From Lautropia sp. (lineage in GTDB: Bacteria; Pseudomonadota; Gammaproteobacteria; Burkholderiales; Burkholderiaceae_E), in the NCBI GenBank assembly GCA_030527825.1, contig JAUNAC010000001.1:1385891-1449890 (forward strand): DNA of 64,000 bases, given 5' to 3'. Positions 45,026 to 52,810 of this stretch are shown piece after piece. Every line of letters starts with the position of its first letter. Positions within the stretch are counted from its first letter, which is position 1. The position numbers and the translations under genes are program-made. The notes under the pieces are model-generated. The model was given only the letters and a program-made list of their open reading frames with translations. It was not told the origin of the DNA and made no database searches.

Positions 45026-45880
45026 TCAGCGCAGCAGCGAGAGGACGTTGTTGGGGATCGAGTTGGCCTGCGACAGCATGGCGGTGCCGGCCTGCTGGAG
45101 CACCTGGGAGCGGGTCAGGTTGGCCGTTTCCGAGGCGAAGTCGGCGTCCATGATCCGGCTGCGGGCTGCGGTCTGGTTCTCGGCACTGACCTGCAGGGTC
45201 TGGATGACGGCCTCGAAGCGGTTCTGGGTGGCACCGAACTCGGCACGCTTGGAGTTGACCGTGGTCAGCATGGTGTCGATCTTGGCAAGTGCATCGGTGG
45301 CGAAGGTGAAGGACGAGATGCCGGGGGCTGAGGCTGGTGCGGAACCCATAGCTCCTAGTGCTTTGACGAACGAGTCATCAGCAGTCAGGGTAGCGAGGTT
45401 GACGGTGATCTGGTCGGTGGTGGCGTTGTTGGCACCGACCTGGAAGGTCAGCGCAGCTGCTGCGGCGAAGAGCTTGGTGCCGTTGAAGGAGGTGCCGGCG
45501 AGGTTGCGCTTGATCTCCTCGGCCAGGGCCTGGTACTCCTGGTTGAGGCTTGCACGGTCGGTGTCGCTGTTGGTGGCGTTGGCGGACTGGACGGCGAGCT
45601 CGCGCATCCGTTGACCCATGTCGTTGATCTTGGACAGGGCGCCTTCGGCGGTCTGAGACAGGGAGATGGCATCGTTGGCGTTGCGGATGGCAACGTTCAT
45701 GCCGCGTACCTGGGTGTTCATCCGTTCGGCGATGGCCAGGCCGGCAGCGTCGTCCTTGGCACTGTTGACCCGCAGGCCGGTGGACAGGCGCTGGACCGAG
45801 GTGGCCAGCGAGCTCTGTGTCATGCTCAGATTGCGCTGGGCATTGAGCGACATGATGTTGGTGTTGATGATCTGGGCCAT
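45026..45880 (-). CDS. fliC: Flagellin, copy 2
   Basis: The amino-acid sequence is identical to copy 1 over all 284 residues. The start was set at ATG 45880, which has the same AGGAG site as copy 1; the frame is open further upstream, but that part is the 5' leader. The last about 110 coding bases (45026-45137) differ from copy 1 only at synonymous positions. From 45138 through the leader to 45927 the two are identical. The -35 of its promoter is weaker than that of copy 1, so the copies may be expressed at different levels despite identical products. Confidence 0.97.
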   Translation of the reverse strand: MAQIINTNIMSLNAQRNLSMTQSSLATSVQRLSTGLRVNSAKDDAAGLAIAERMNTQVRGMNVAIRNANDAISLSQTAEGALSKINDMGQRMRELAVQSANATNSDTDRASLNQEYQALAEEIKRNLAGTSFNGTKLFAAAAALTFQVGANNATTDQITVNLATLTADDSFVKALGAMGSAPASAPGISSFTFATDALAKIDTMLTTVNSKRAEFGATQNRFEAVIQTLQVSAENQTAARSRIMDADFASETANLTRSQVLQQAGTAMLSQANSIPNNVLSLLR

Positions 45881-45967
45881 GTCAGGGACTCCTGTGAGGG
45901 TGAAGAGTGGTTGTCCTGTTCCCGCTCTGTTCGGTCTGGACGGCGGGAAACGTTCCCGTTGCCTGGA

Positions 45968-45995
45968 ATATCGTCCCCGCATGTGCCTCGCTTGA
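45968..45995 (-). promoter_or_regulatory. Sigma-28-like promoter for flagellin copy 2
   Basis: Minus strand: TCAA (45995-45992), 16 bases, GACGATAT (45975-45968). The spacing is one base longer and the -35 poorer than in copy 1. Confidence 0.6.
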
Positions 45996-46154
45996 CCACC
46001 ATAGGAGCCGTCTGGCCTGTTGTCTGTACCCTTTTGTCTGTTTTGTCTGAACCGCATGACCTGTGTCTTTTTTGATGAATGCCGCTCTTATCAAGGTTTT
46101 TGTGAGGACGAGGTTGGGCAGAATGGCAGCGGATTCAAATTCGTTTGTACGGTG

Positions 46155-46166
46155 CAACATATGTTG
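46155..46166. promoter_or_regulatory. 12-base palindrome upstream of flhD
   Basis: CAACATATGTTG is perfectly self-complementary and lies about 300 bases before flhD in the region that should control the master operon. It may be an operator, but no known site is recognised. Confidence 0.35.
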
Positions 46167-46421
46167 TGTGATGTCCACTTTCAATCGTGAAGTGGTGGTT
46201 CGCCATTCAATCTCCATCGCCCGCCGTCCATCCGCGCGAAGAAAAGGAGGAGAGGGCAGAACAGGATGAGAGGCGGCTTTGGTCTGACAGGTGCATCTAT
46301 AAAGACCGAGCTGGTCGGTCACATGCTTTCCTATTGCATGTGCCGCTCACTCCATTTGTCGGACTGTTATGAGTGGTCAATGTCATCAGGCGGCATAGTC
46401 TGTCCCGAGCCGGGTAATGTG

Positions 46422-46431
46422 GTGCCGGCAC
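46422..46431. promoter_or_regulatory. 10-base palindrome just upstream of flhD
   Basis: GTGCCGGCAC is perfectly self-complementary and ends 36 bases before the flhD ATG. It lies in the leader or core promoter region and could be an operator or form a small hairpin. Confidence 0.3.
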
Positions 46432-46467
46432 GTTATGGGATGTGGACTCCATTAGGACTGGACTGGT

Positions 46468-46818
46468 ATGAACGAAGAACGAATCCTTTCGGAAATCAGA
46501 GAGACGAATCTGTCGTATCTGATCCTTGCTCAGTCGCTTATTCGTACCGATCGGGTGCAGGCGCTATATCGTTTAGGGCTGTCGGAAGAGGTGGCAGATC
46601 TACTGGATCAGTTATCACCAGCTCAAATGATGCGCATTGCTCAAGGCAATATGCTGTTGTGTCGATTCCGGTTCGACGATGCCATGCTATGGTCGTTACT
46701 CGCCGATCATGGTGAGTCAGGCTCGAAAAATGATGAACACGGGCGTAGTGCGTCAGGTCTGCATGCGGCCATTCTGCGTTCGGGGCGTTTTGAGGAGACG
46801 TTGGATGAGCACGCGTAG
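46468..46818 (+). CDS. flhD: Flagellar transcriptional regulator FlhD
   Basis: FlhD with FlhC forms the FlhD4C2 activator that turns on class II flagellar promoters. The 116 residues match the family (ILSEIRETNLSYLILAQSLI, RVQALYRLGLSEEVADLL, LSPAQMMRIAQGNMLLCRFR). The start ATG 46468 has no strong purine site (GGACTGG upstream). It overlaps flhC by 14 bases. The long upstream region and its palindromes suggest several inputs. Confidence 0.96.
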   Translation: MNEERILSEIRETNLSYLILAQSLIRTDRVQALYRLGLSEEVADLLDQLSPAQMMRIAQGNMLLCRFRFDDAMLWSLLADHGESGSKNDEHGRSASGLHAAILRSGRFEETLDEHA

Positions 46819-47335
46819 CCTATTGGAAGACAATCGCCAGATTGTCAAGGCGATCCGCATGATAGAGCTCGGCGCCAGGCTGCAAATGTTGCAGTCCGAA
46901 ACAGATCTGCCTTATGAACGTTTGTTGAAGCTCTATAAGGAAGTAGCAGGGAAGTCTCCATCAAAAGGACAGTTGCCGTTTTCAACGGACTGGTTCATGA
47001 CGTGGCAACCGAACATTCATGCTTCGCTGTTTTATAACATTCACACGTACTTGATGAAAAGTTCGCCGATTGACGATTCTGAGGCAATCATCAAGGCATA
47101 TGAGCTTTATTGTGCGGAAGTAAAGAGTTATGGGGTCGAGCCCATGATGAGTCTGACCAGAGCGTGGCGTTTGGTTAGATTTGTTGAGAGTGGTTTGATG
47201 ACAGCTATGAAATGCAACAAATGCAAAGGACATTTCATAAATCATCCATATGAGCTGGAAGACCACTTTGTATGTGGCCTGTGTGAGCCGCCGGCACGTG
47301 CGGGCAAGGCGCGTAAGGCGGGTTCAATTCATTGA
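46805..47335 (+). CDS. flhC: Flagellar transcriptional activator FlhC
   Basis: FlhC is the DNA-binding, zinc-containing partner of FlhD. The 176 residues show VKAIRMIELGARLQMLQSET and LYKEVAGKSPSKGQLPFSTD. The C-terminal zinc site CNKCKGHF...CGLC supplies four cysteines. ATG 46805 lies inside the end of flhD, so translation is coupled. A strong terminator follows about 80 bases later. Confidence 0.97.
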   Translation: MSTRSLLEDNRQIVKAIRMIELGARLQMLQSETDLPYERLLKLYKEVAGKSPSKGQLPFSTDWFMTWQPNIHASLFYNIHTYLMKSSPIDDSEAIIKAYELYCAEVKSYGVEPMMSLTRAWRLVRFVESGLMTAMKCNKCKGHFINHPYELEDHFVCGLCEPPARAGKARKAGSIH

Positions 47336-47412
47336 TTGAATAGGTAAGGCGCTGGTATTACTTATCGTTCCCATAAAAAGGAAGATAGGGTTCAGGGCAA
47401 CATACAAGGTTT

Positions 47413-47459
47413 GGGCATTCAGATGGGTTCCTGAGGATCCGGATGAATGCCCTTTTTTA
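47413..47459 (+). terminator. Rho-independent terminator after flhC
   Basis: GGGCATTCA (47413-47421) and TGAATGCCC (47444-47452) form a perfect 9-pair stem, with further partial pairing inside, followed directly by TTTTTT. It separates flhDC from motAB. Confidence 0.9.
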
Positions 47460-47534
47460 TGCCAAACTGTCATGCGGTTCATCCTTTTGAGGGGCCCGTT
47501 CAGCAGTCGGTCATGTAAAGTCCCATGATGCTGT

Positions 47535-47561
47535 TTAAGTATAGCCGGCGCCAACCGAAAT
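47535..47561 (+). promoter_or_regulatory. Possible sigma-28 promoter for motAB
   Basis: TTAA (47535-47538), 15 bases, ACCGAAAT (47554-47561). Three or four positions differ from the FliA consensus. It is supported by its place between the flhC terminator and motA. Confidence 0.4.
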
Positions 47562-47614
47562 GAAGGTGAGCGTTCGGGTAGTGCCTGGCGTTAACCAGTC
47601 AAGGGATATACAGC

Positions 47615-48472
47615 ATGTTTGTCATAATTGGTTATGTCGTCGTTCTGGGGTCCGTCATTGGTGGTTATGCCATGTCGGGTGGCCACATTGCTGCGCTATT
47701 CCAGCCATTAGAGCTTTTAATGATCGGCGGCGGAGCGCTCGGGGCATTCATCGTTGCCAACCCAGGGAAGGATCTGAAAGCCTCACTGAATGCACTACCA
47801 TCAATCTTTAAGGGATCAAAGCACACGAAAGAGCGCTATATGTCCGTAATGGCGATGCTTTATGACATCCTCATCAAAGCCAGAAAAGAAGGGTTGATGG
47901 CCATTGAGAATGATGTGGAGCAGCCAGAGGGTAGTCCGCTGTTCACACGCTATCCCGAATTGTTATCGGATCATCATTTGATAGAGTTTGTCACCGATTA
48001 TTTGCGGATGATGATTTCCGGAAATCTCAATGCACTGGAAATCGAAAACCTTATGGACAACGAGATGGAAACCCATCACCATGAGGCTCTTGCGCCTGCC
48101 CATTCCATCCAGAAAATGGCTGATGGACTGCCTGCGTTTGGTATTGTGGCAGCGGTGATGGGGGTTGTGCACACCATGGGATCGGTGGGGCAGCCTCCCG
48201 CATTGCTAGGTCAGATGATTGCTCACGCATTGGTGGGAACTTTTCTTGGCATTCTGATGGCTTATGGATTTGTTGGCCCCATTGCAGATCTCCTGACCCA
48301 GAAAACCAATGAGGCCGCCAAGGAGCTGCAGTGTGTCAAAGTGACGCTTCTAGCCAGCATGCAGGGATATGCACCAGCCATATGCATAGAGTTCGGTCGT
48401 AAAGTTTTGTATTCAACAGAGCGACCAAAATTTGCAGAGCTTGAAGGGCATGTCAAGCAAAAGAGGGCTTGA
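47615..48472 (+). CDS. motA: Flagellar stator protein MotA
   Basis: MotA with MotB forms the proton-driven stator. The 285 residues have four membrane segments. The cytoplasmic loop keeps the torque residues R90 (IKARKEG) and E98 (AIEND), at the same numbers as in E. coli. ADGLPAFGIVAAVMGVVHTM contains the conserved proline-helix region. It is followed 3 bases later by motB. Confidence 0.97.
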   Translation: MFVIIGYVVVLGSVIGGYAMSGGHIAALFQPLELLMIGGGALGAFIVANPGKDLKASLNALPSIFKGSKHTKERYMSVMAMLYDILIKARKEGLMAIENDVEQPEGSPLFTRYPELLSDHHLIEFVTDYLRMMISGNLNALEIENLMDNEMETHHHEALAPAHSIQKMADGLPAFGIVAAVMGVVHTMGSVGQPPALLGQMIAHALVGTFLGILMAYGFVGPIADLLTQKTNEAAKELQCVKVTLLASMQGYAPAICIEFGRKVLYSTERPKFAELEGHVKQKRA

Positions 48473-48475
48473 GCC

Positions 48476-49378
48476 ATGTCCGGTCCTGCCGCCAAGAAAG
48501 TTCAGCCAATTGTTGTTAAGCGGATAAAGAAGGCTGCACACGCTCACCATGGCGGAGCGTGGAAGATCGCCTATGCAGACTTTGTCACGGCGATGATGGC
48601 GTTCTTTCTCCTGATGTGGTTATTGAGTTCCGCAAGCGAAAATACCCTGAAAGGGATTTCAGAATATTTTCAGCAGCCATTGAAACTCTCGTTGATCGGT
48701 GGAAGTGGCGTAGGGGATGCAACAGCTCCAGTGCCCGGAGGTGGAACCGATCTGACACGCAAGGATGGACAGGTAAATAAGGGGATCACGAAAGGTAAAG
48801 ATCCGAAAAAGGATGTCAAACTGCAAAAGCTAAAGGAAAGGCTTGAGGCGTCCATCATGCAGATTCCTGCGCTCCAAGCGCTGAGGGATCAGATCCGTAT
48901 GGAAATGACGGTTGATGGCCTCTCCATCCAGATAGTTGATGCCAACAAAAAACCGCTGTTTGCATCGGGAAAAAGTACGGTCTTGTCACCGAACATGAGA
49001 GACCTCATGCGGACTATCGGCAAGTTGTTGAATGATGTGGATAATCCGGTCAGTCTGACTGGACATACGGATGCGACTCCTTATGCTGGTGGCGCGACCG
49101 GAGGATATTCCAACTGGGAGTTATCCACAGAAAGGGCCAATTCTTCGCGCCGTGAGCTGATACTTGGGGGGTTAGCTCCAAACAAGATTCTTAGGGTTCA
49201 GGGGCTTGGCGCGGTGGTTCCTCTGGATCGAACAAACCCCAACGATCCAATGAACCGTCGGATAGCTATCGTGGTGCTTAATGAAGCTGCCCAGGCCAGA
49301 ATCCTGAGTGGCGTCGAAGCGCCGGTATCAGATCCGGAGGGCATTGTGAAGGAGGTAAAGAGCGCATCCGGGTTGTAG
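48476..49378 (+). CDS. motB: Flagellar stator protein MotB
   Basis: MotB anchors the stator to peptidoglycan and carries the proton path. The N-terminus is basic (KKVQPIVVKRIKKAAHAHHG). The membrane helix AYADFVTAMMAFFLLMWLL contains the essential aspartate D35. The OmpA-like peptidoglycan-binding domain includes SLTGHTDATPY and NWELSTERANSSRRELI. At 300 residues it is normal. In many Burkholderiales che genes follow motB; here a hairpin region and flhB follow instead. Confidence 0.97.
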   Translation: MSGPAAKKVQPIVVKRIKKAAHAHHGGAWKIAYADFVTAMMAFFLLMWLLSSASENTLKGISEYFQQPLKLSLIGGSGVGDATAPVPGGGTDLTRKDGQVNKGITKGKDPKKDVKLQKLKERLEASIMQIPALQALRDQIRMEMTVDGLSIQIVDANKKPLFASGKSTVLSPNMRDLMRTIGKLLNDVDNPVSLTGHTDATPYAGGATGGYSNWELSTERANSSRRELILGGLAPNKILRVQGLGAVVPLDRTNPNDPMNRRIAIVVLNEAAQARILSGVEAPVSDPEGIVKEVKSASGL

Positions 49379-49411
49379 CCAATTGGGGCGGGAGGTTCGG
49401 CATCGCGTTGA

Positions 49412-49434
49412 GAAATTTCCTAAACGGAAATTTC
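49412..49434. repeat. Inverted repeat after motB
   Basis: GAAATTTCC (49412-49420), TAAAC, GGAAATTTC (49426-49434): a perfect 9-base inverted repeat in the motB-flhB gap. No T run follows at once. It could be a hairpin in the motB 3' end or an operator-like site upstream of flhB. Confidence 0.5.
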
Positions 49435-49479
49435 ACCTCTTATTAGCGAATTGGGAAAGTCCCTGTGGGAAATAATGAC

Positions 49480-49509
49480 GGCTTCATTTTTATGAAGCCT
49501 GTTTTTTTG
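49480..49509 (+). terminator. Strong terminator immediately upstream of flhB
   Basis: GGCTTCAT (49480-49487), TTTT, ATGAAGCC (49492-49499), then TG and seven T (49502-49508). The T run ends three bases before the flhB ATG at 49512, so the structure fills the space where a ribosome site would be expected. Confidence 0.85.
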
Positions 49510-49511
49510 TC

Positions 49512-50672
49512 ATGGCTGAAAGTAGTAGGGACGATCGTCAATTACCAGCCTCAGAAAAGCGTCTGAAACAGGCGCGAGGGGAAGGCAATGTTCCCCGTTC
49601 ACGCGATGTGTCGAATTTGTTGGTTATGCTTTGTGGTTTAAGCATGCTGTGGTGGATGGGAGGTGCGCTGGCAGAAGGCTTGCGCCATCTGCTTGGGACA
49701 TCCTTTTTGTTTGATGCGAAGATCAAATATGACTATACAGATGCTGTTCATGCCATTCTAGGTGCTTTCGGGCAGGTGGCCTGGCGGCTTTTGTCTATTC
49801 TAGCGGTAATTTGCTTGGTAGCTATACTGGCCAGCGCAGTACCAGGTGGGTTTAACGTTAGTACGAAGGCTATTGGCCTGAAGGTTTCGAGGCTGAATCC
49901 GGTTTCTGGATTGAAGCGCATTTTTTCATTACGAAACCTGGTGGAGTTCTTGAAACTGTCATTGCTGGCAGGTGTGATGGGAGCTATTAGTGGCTGGTAT
50001 TTATTAAATAAACTTTCACAATTTTCAATATTGTCCTTCATGTCGCTTGGGGAGGGTTTGATCCATGCGATCACACTGGTTTCAGGTGGGATGAAGTGGT
50101 TGCTGCTGTTATTGGCGGTGCTGGCCGCGTTTGATGCGCCTTTTCAGTGGTTTAGGCATCGTGCGGATTTGAAGATGACCCGGGAAGAAGTCAAACAGGA
50201 GAACCGGGATCAGGATGGGGACCCACATCTCAAGGGACAGATACGTTCGAGACAACGTGAGGCCGCCCGTCGGCGGATGATGTCGGCGGTCCCCTCGGCA
50301 GATATCGTTATCGTCAACCCGACGCATTATTCAGTGGCGATTCGCTATGACGAAACCGCCGGGGGAGCGCCAAGGGTTGTCGCAAAGGGTGTGGATGAGA
50401 TGGCCATGAGAATCCAGGCGATTGCAAGAGAGTCTGGGGTTCCTGTTCTGTCTGCACCGCCGCTTGCTCGGGCGCTGTACGCATATGTCGACTTGAATCA
50501 TGAGATTCCTCAGGCGCTATATGTGGCTGTGGCACAAGTGCTCGTATATGTGTATCAACTCAAGCGCTGGGTGCCAGGTCAGGCGCCGGCGCCACGTGCG
50601 CCGGATGATCTCCCTGTCCCGTCAGAGATGGATCCTAAAAGCGCCAAGCATGGAAGGAATGAACAGGTATGA
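49512..50672 (+). CDS. flhB: Flagellar export switch protein FlhB
   Basis: FlhB is the export-gate protein whose self-cleavage switches specificity from hook to filament substrates. The 386 residues begin with the family pattern SEKRLKQARGEGNVPRSRDV. Four membrane helices follow, then the cytoplasmic domain with the cleavage motif N269-P-T-H in IVNPTHYSVAIRYD. The Pro/Ala-rich tail after about 355 is variable. No Shine-Dalgarno sequence is visible because a terminator T run abuts the ATG. No downstream start would keep the conserved N-terminus. Its stop overlaps flhA by 4 bases. Confidence 0.97.
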   Translation: MAESSRDDRQLPASEKRLKQARGEGNVPRSRDVSNLLVMLCGLSMLWWMGGALAEGLRHLLGTSFLFDAKIKYDYTDAVHAILGAFGQVAWRLLSILAVICLVAILASAVPGGFNVSTKAIGLKVSRLNPVSGLKRIFSLRNLVEFLKLSLLAGVMGAISGWYLLNKLSQFSILSFMSLGEGLIHAITLVSGGMKWLLLLLAVLAAFDAPFQWFRHRADLKMTREEVKQENRDQDGDPHLKGQIRSRQREAARRRMMSAVPSADIVIVNPTHYSVAIRYDETAGGAPRVVAKGVDEMAMRIQAIARESGVPVLSAPPLARALYAYVDLNHEIPQALYVAVAQVLVYVYQLKRWVPGQAPAPRAPDDLPVPSEMDPKSAKHGRNEQV

Positions 50673-52810
50673 GTACATCATTGACGGATGATCAACAGGG
50701 GAATGCGCCAGGAGGACGGTGGCTGAAGCTGCCTGATGAGCTGCGTGTTGGTGGTCAACGTTTGACTCTGCCACCACTGCGGTCACTGACGGTGCCTCTG
50801 ATCGCAGTGGTGATCCTAGCGATGATGCTGCTGCCTTTACCGGCGCCTCTTTTAGACTTTCTTTTCACATTCAATATCGCTTCATCCCTACTGGTGCTGT
50901 TGGTTGCGGTCTACACAGTGAAAGCATTGGATTTTGCTGTCTTTCCCACCGTATTGCTGGTTACAACATTGATGCGATTGTCATTGAGTGTTGCATCGAC
51001 GCGAGCTGTACTGATGTATGGCCATACCGGTACGGATGCGGCAGGGAAGGTGATAGAGGCATTTGCAAATTTTCTTATTGGTGGGAATTACGCTGTCGGT
51101 ATTATTGTTTTCGCCATTCTGACTGTAATCAACTTCATGGTGGTGACAAAAGGGGCTGGGCGCATCGCGGAGGTGTCAGCACGATTTGCGCTTGACGCTA
51201 TGCCAGGCAAGCAAATGGCGATTGATGCGGATTTGAACGCTGGCCAGATTGATCAAGCTGAGGCTCGCCGTCGCCGCCAGGAGGTCAGCAGAGAGGCAGA
51301 TTTTTATGGCTCCATGGATGGTGCATCGAAATTTGTTCGCGGTGATGCTCTCGCCAGTATTCTCATACTGGTGATCAATCTTTTGGGAGGTTTGATAATT
51401 GGGGTCGTCCAGCATGGCCTGTCTGTGGAGACGGCGGCCAGCAACTATGTACTTCTGGCAATTGGGGATGCGTTGGTTGCGCAGGTGCCATCGCTGGTGA
51501 TATCCGTTGCTGCGGGACTGCTGGTGTCGCGAGTTGGAGATGGTCATGAAGATATCGGTGAGCAGATAGCCAGTCAGCTATTTTCGCTGCCAAGGGCACT
51601 TGGGCTGGTTGCTTTCATTGTAGCCATATTAGGCGCGATTCCAGGTATGCCGCACATAGCGTTCCTTTCGCTGTCAGCTATGCTGGCATATACCTCTTTC
51701 CGATTGTCGGTTGCAGTTAAATCGAAAGCGCCAACAAATGAATTGGTGCCAATGTCAGGTGTCAACGAAGGAGATGCATCCTGGGATGATGTTCAACCTG
51801 TAGATGTATTGAGCCTTGAAGTAGGTTACAAGTTAATCCAGCTAGTCGACAGAGCCAGCGGTGGAGATCTGCTCATGCGGATCAAAGGAGTTAGACGGAA
51901 GTTTGCACAGGAAATTGGTTTTTTACCGCCTAGTGTGCATGTGCGGGACCAACTTGATCTGCGTCCAAATAGTTACCGAATCGGTTTGAAAGGTGTTGTG
52001 GTAGCGCATGGAGAAGCATATCCAGGCATGTGGCTAGCAATTGATCCAGGTCATGCGGATAACAAGCTGACAGGGATGCAAACGAGAGATCCCGCTTTTG
52101 GTCTAAATGCTTACTGGATACAGCCATCTGAGAAAGACATGGCCCAAGCGTCTGGGTACACAGTGGTGGATGCATCAACTGTGGTAGCGACTCATCTTCA
52201 CCATATGATGCAGACTTATGCGTGGCGACTGCTTGGTCGCGGCGAGGTGCAGCAGCTGCTTGATCACCTGTCGCAATATGCGCCCAAATTGGTGGAAGAG
52301 GTGATACCCAAGGTGATCCCGGTGCCGGTGTTTCAGAAAGTTCTGCAGAATCTCCTAGAAGAGGCTGTGCATATACGTGATCTGAAATCCATTATTGAAT
52401 CACTTTCAGAAAATGGCGTAAAAATTCAGGATCCTGAGGGGTTGACTAGAGAGGTTCGCGTGAGCATTGCGCCGGCGATCATCCAAGGGATATTCGGACC
52501 TTCATCAGACATTTCGGTGGTTGCGCTGGATCCAGCCCTAGAGTCGATGTTGATGCAGTCATTTGGGCCGGGAGCAAACGGGGCTCTTGATCCCTCCGTT
52601 TCAGATTTCCTTGCTACTGAGGCGGTAAGGATATGTCAACAGCAAGAAGCAGTAGGGCAGCCTGCCTGTTTGTTGGTTCCTGACAGGATCCGCTTCCCTG
52701 TCGCTACGATGGTCCGGAAATCAGCCCCAAGACTGGCCGTTATCTCGCATTCGGAAATTCCTGATACCCATACCATTCGTATAGGTCAATTGATTGGGAG
52801 CAATCGATGA
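50669..52810 (+). CDS. flhA: Flagellar export gate protein FlhA
   Basis: FlhA forms the nonameric export ring that receives substrate-chaperone complexes. The 713 residues have about eight N-terminal membrane helices. The FHIPEP-region motif ALDAMPGKQMAIDADLNAGQ lies near 173-192. The large cytoplasmic domain runs from about 370 (VDVLSLEVGYKLIQLVD) to the end, with PEDLRVS-like GLTREVRVSIAP. It overlaps flhB and flhF by 4 bases each, so the three are translated together. Confidence 0.97.
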   Translation: MSTSLTDDQQGNAPGGRWLKLPDELRVGGQRLTLPPLRSLTVPLIAVVILAMMLLPLPAPLLDFLFTFNIASSLLVLLVAVYTVKALDFAVFPTVLLVTTLMRLSLSVASTRAVLMYGHTGTDAAGKVIEAFANFLIGGNYAVGIIVFAILTVINFMVVTKGAGRIAEVSARFALDAMPGKQMAIDADLNAGQIDQAEARRRRQEVSREADFYGSMDGASKFVRGDALASILILVINLLGGLIIGVVQHGLSVETAASNYVLLAIGDALVAQVPSLVISVAAGLLVSRVGDGHEDIGEQIASQLFSLPRALGLVAFIVAILGAIPGMPHIAFLSLSAMLAYTSFRLSVAVKSKAPTNELVPMSGVNEGDASWDDVQPVDVLSLEVGYKLIQLVDRASGGDLLMRIKGVRRKFAQEIGFLPPSVHVRDQLDLRPNSYRIGLKGVVVAHGEAYPGMWLAIDPGHADNKLTGMQTRDPAFGLNAYWIQPSEKDMAQASGYTVVDASTVVATHLHHMMQTYAWRLLGRGEVQQLLDHLSQYAPKLVEEVIPKVIPVPVFQKVLQNLLEEAVHIRDLKSIIESLSENGVKIQDPEGLTREVRVSIAPAIIQGIFGPSSDISVVALDPALESMLMQSFGPGANGALDPSVSDFLATEAVRICQQQEAVGQPACLLVPDRIRFPVATMVRKSAPRLAVISHSEIPDTHTIRIGQLIGSNR

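Larger units (their letters stand above)
45881..46467. other. Divergent regulatory region between flagellin 2 and flhDC
   Basis: About 590 bases. It contains the flagellin 2 leader and promoter on the left and the control region of flhDC on the right. Short frames here show no recognisable product. Two perfect palindromes are visible, CAACATATGTTG at 46155-46166 and GTGCCGGCAC at 46422-46431. No confident sigma-70 promoter for flhD was identified. Confidence 0.6.

Noticed and set aside
43615-45614. Long plus-strand frames of about 240 codons antisense to both flagellin genes
   Set aside because: They are mirror frames of the flagellin coding sequence and differ only with it; no independent signal.
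43764-45927. Flagellin duplication as an assembly artefact
   Set aside because: The copies differ at synonymous sites at the 3' end and have unrelated spacers, which a collapsed or duplicated assembly would not produce.
45881-46057. A 59-residue N-terminal extension of flagellin copy 2
   Set aside because: It covers the leader and promoter region; copy 1 has no such extension, and both share the AGGAG site before MAQIINTN.
46266-46715. A plus-strand frame of about 150 codons overlapping the start of flhD
   Set aside because: No recognisable product; it overlaps flhD in another frame.
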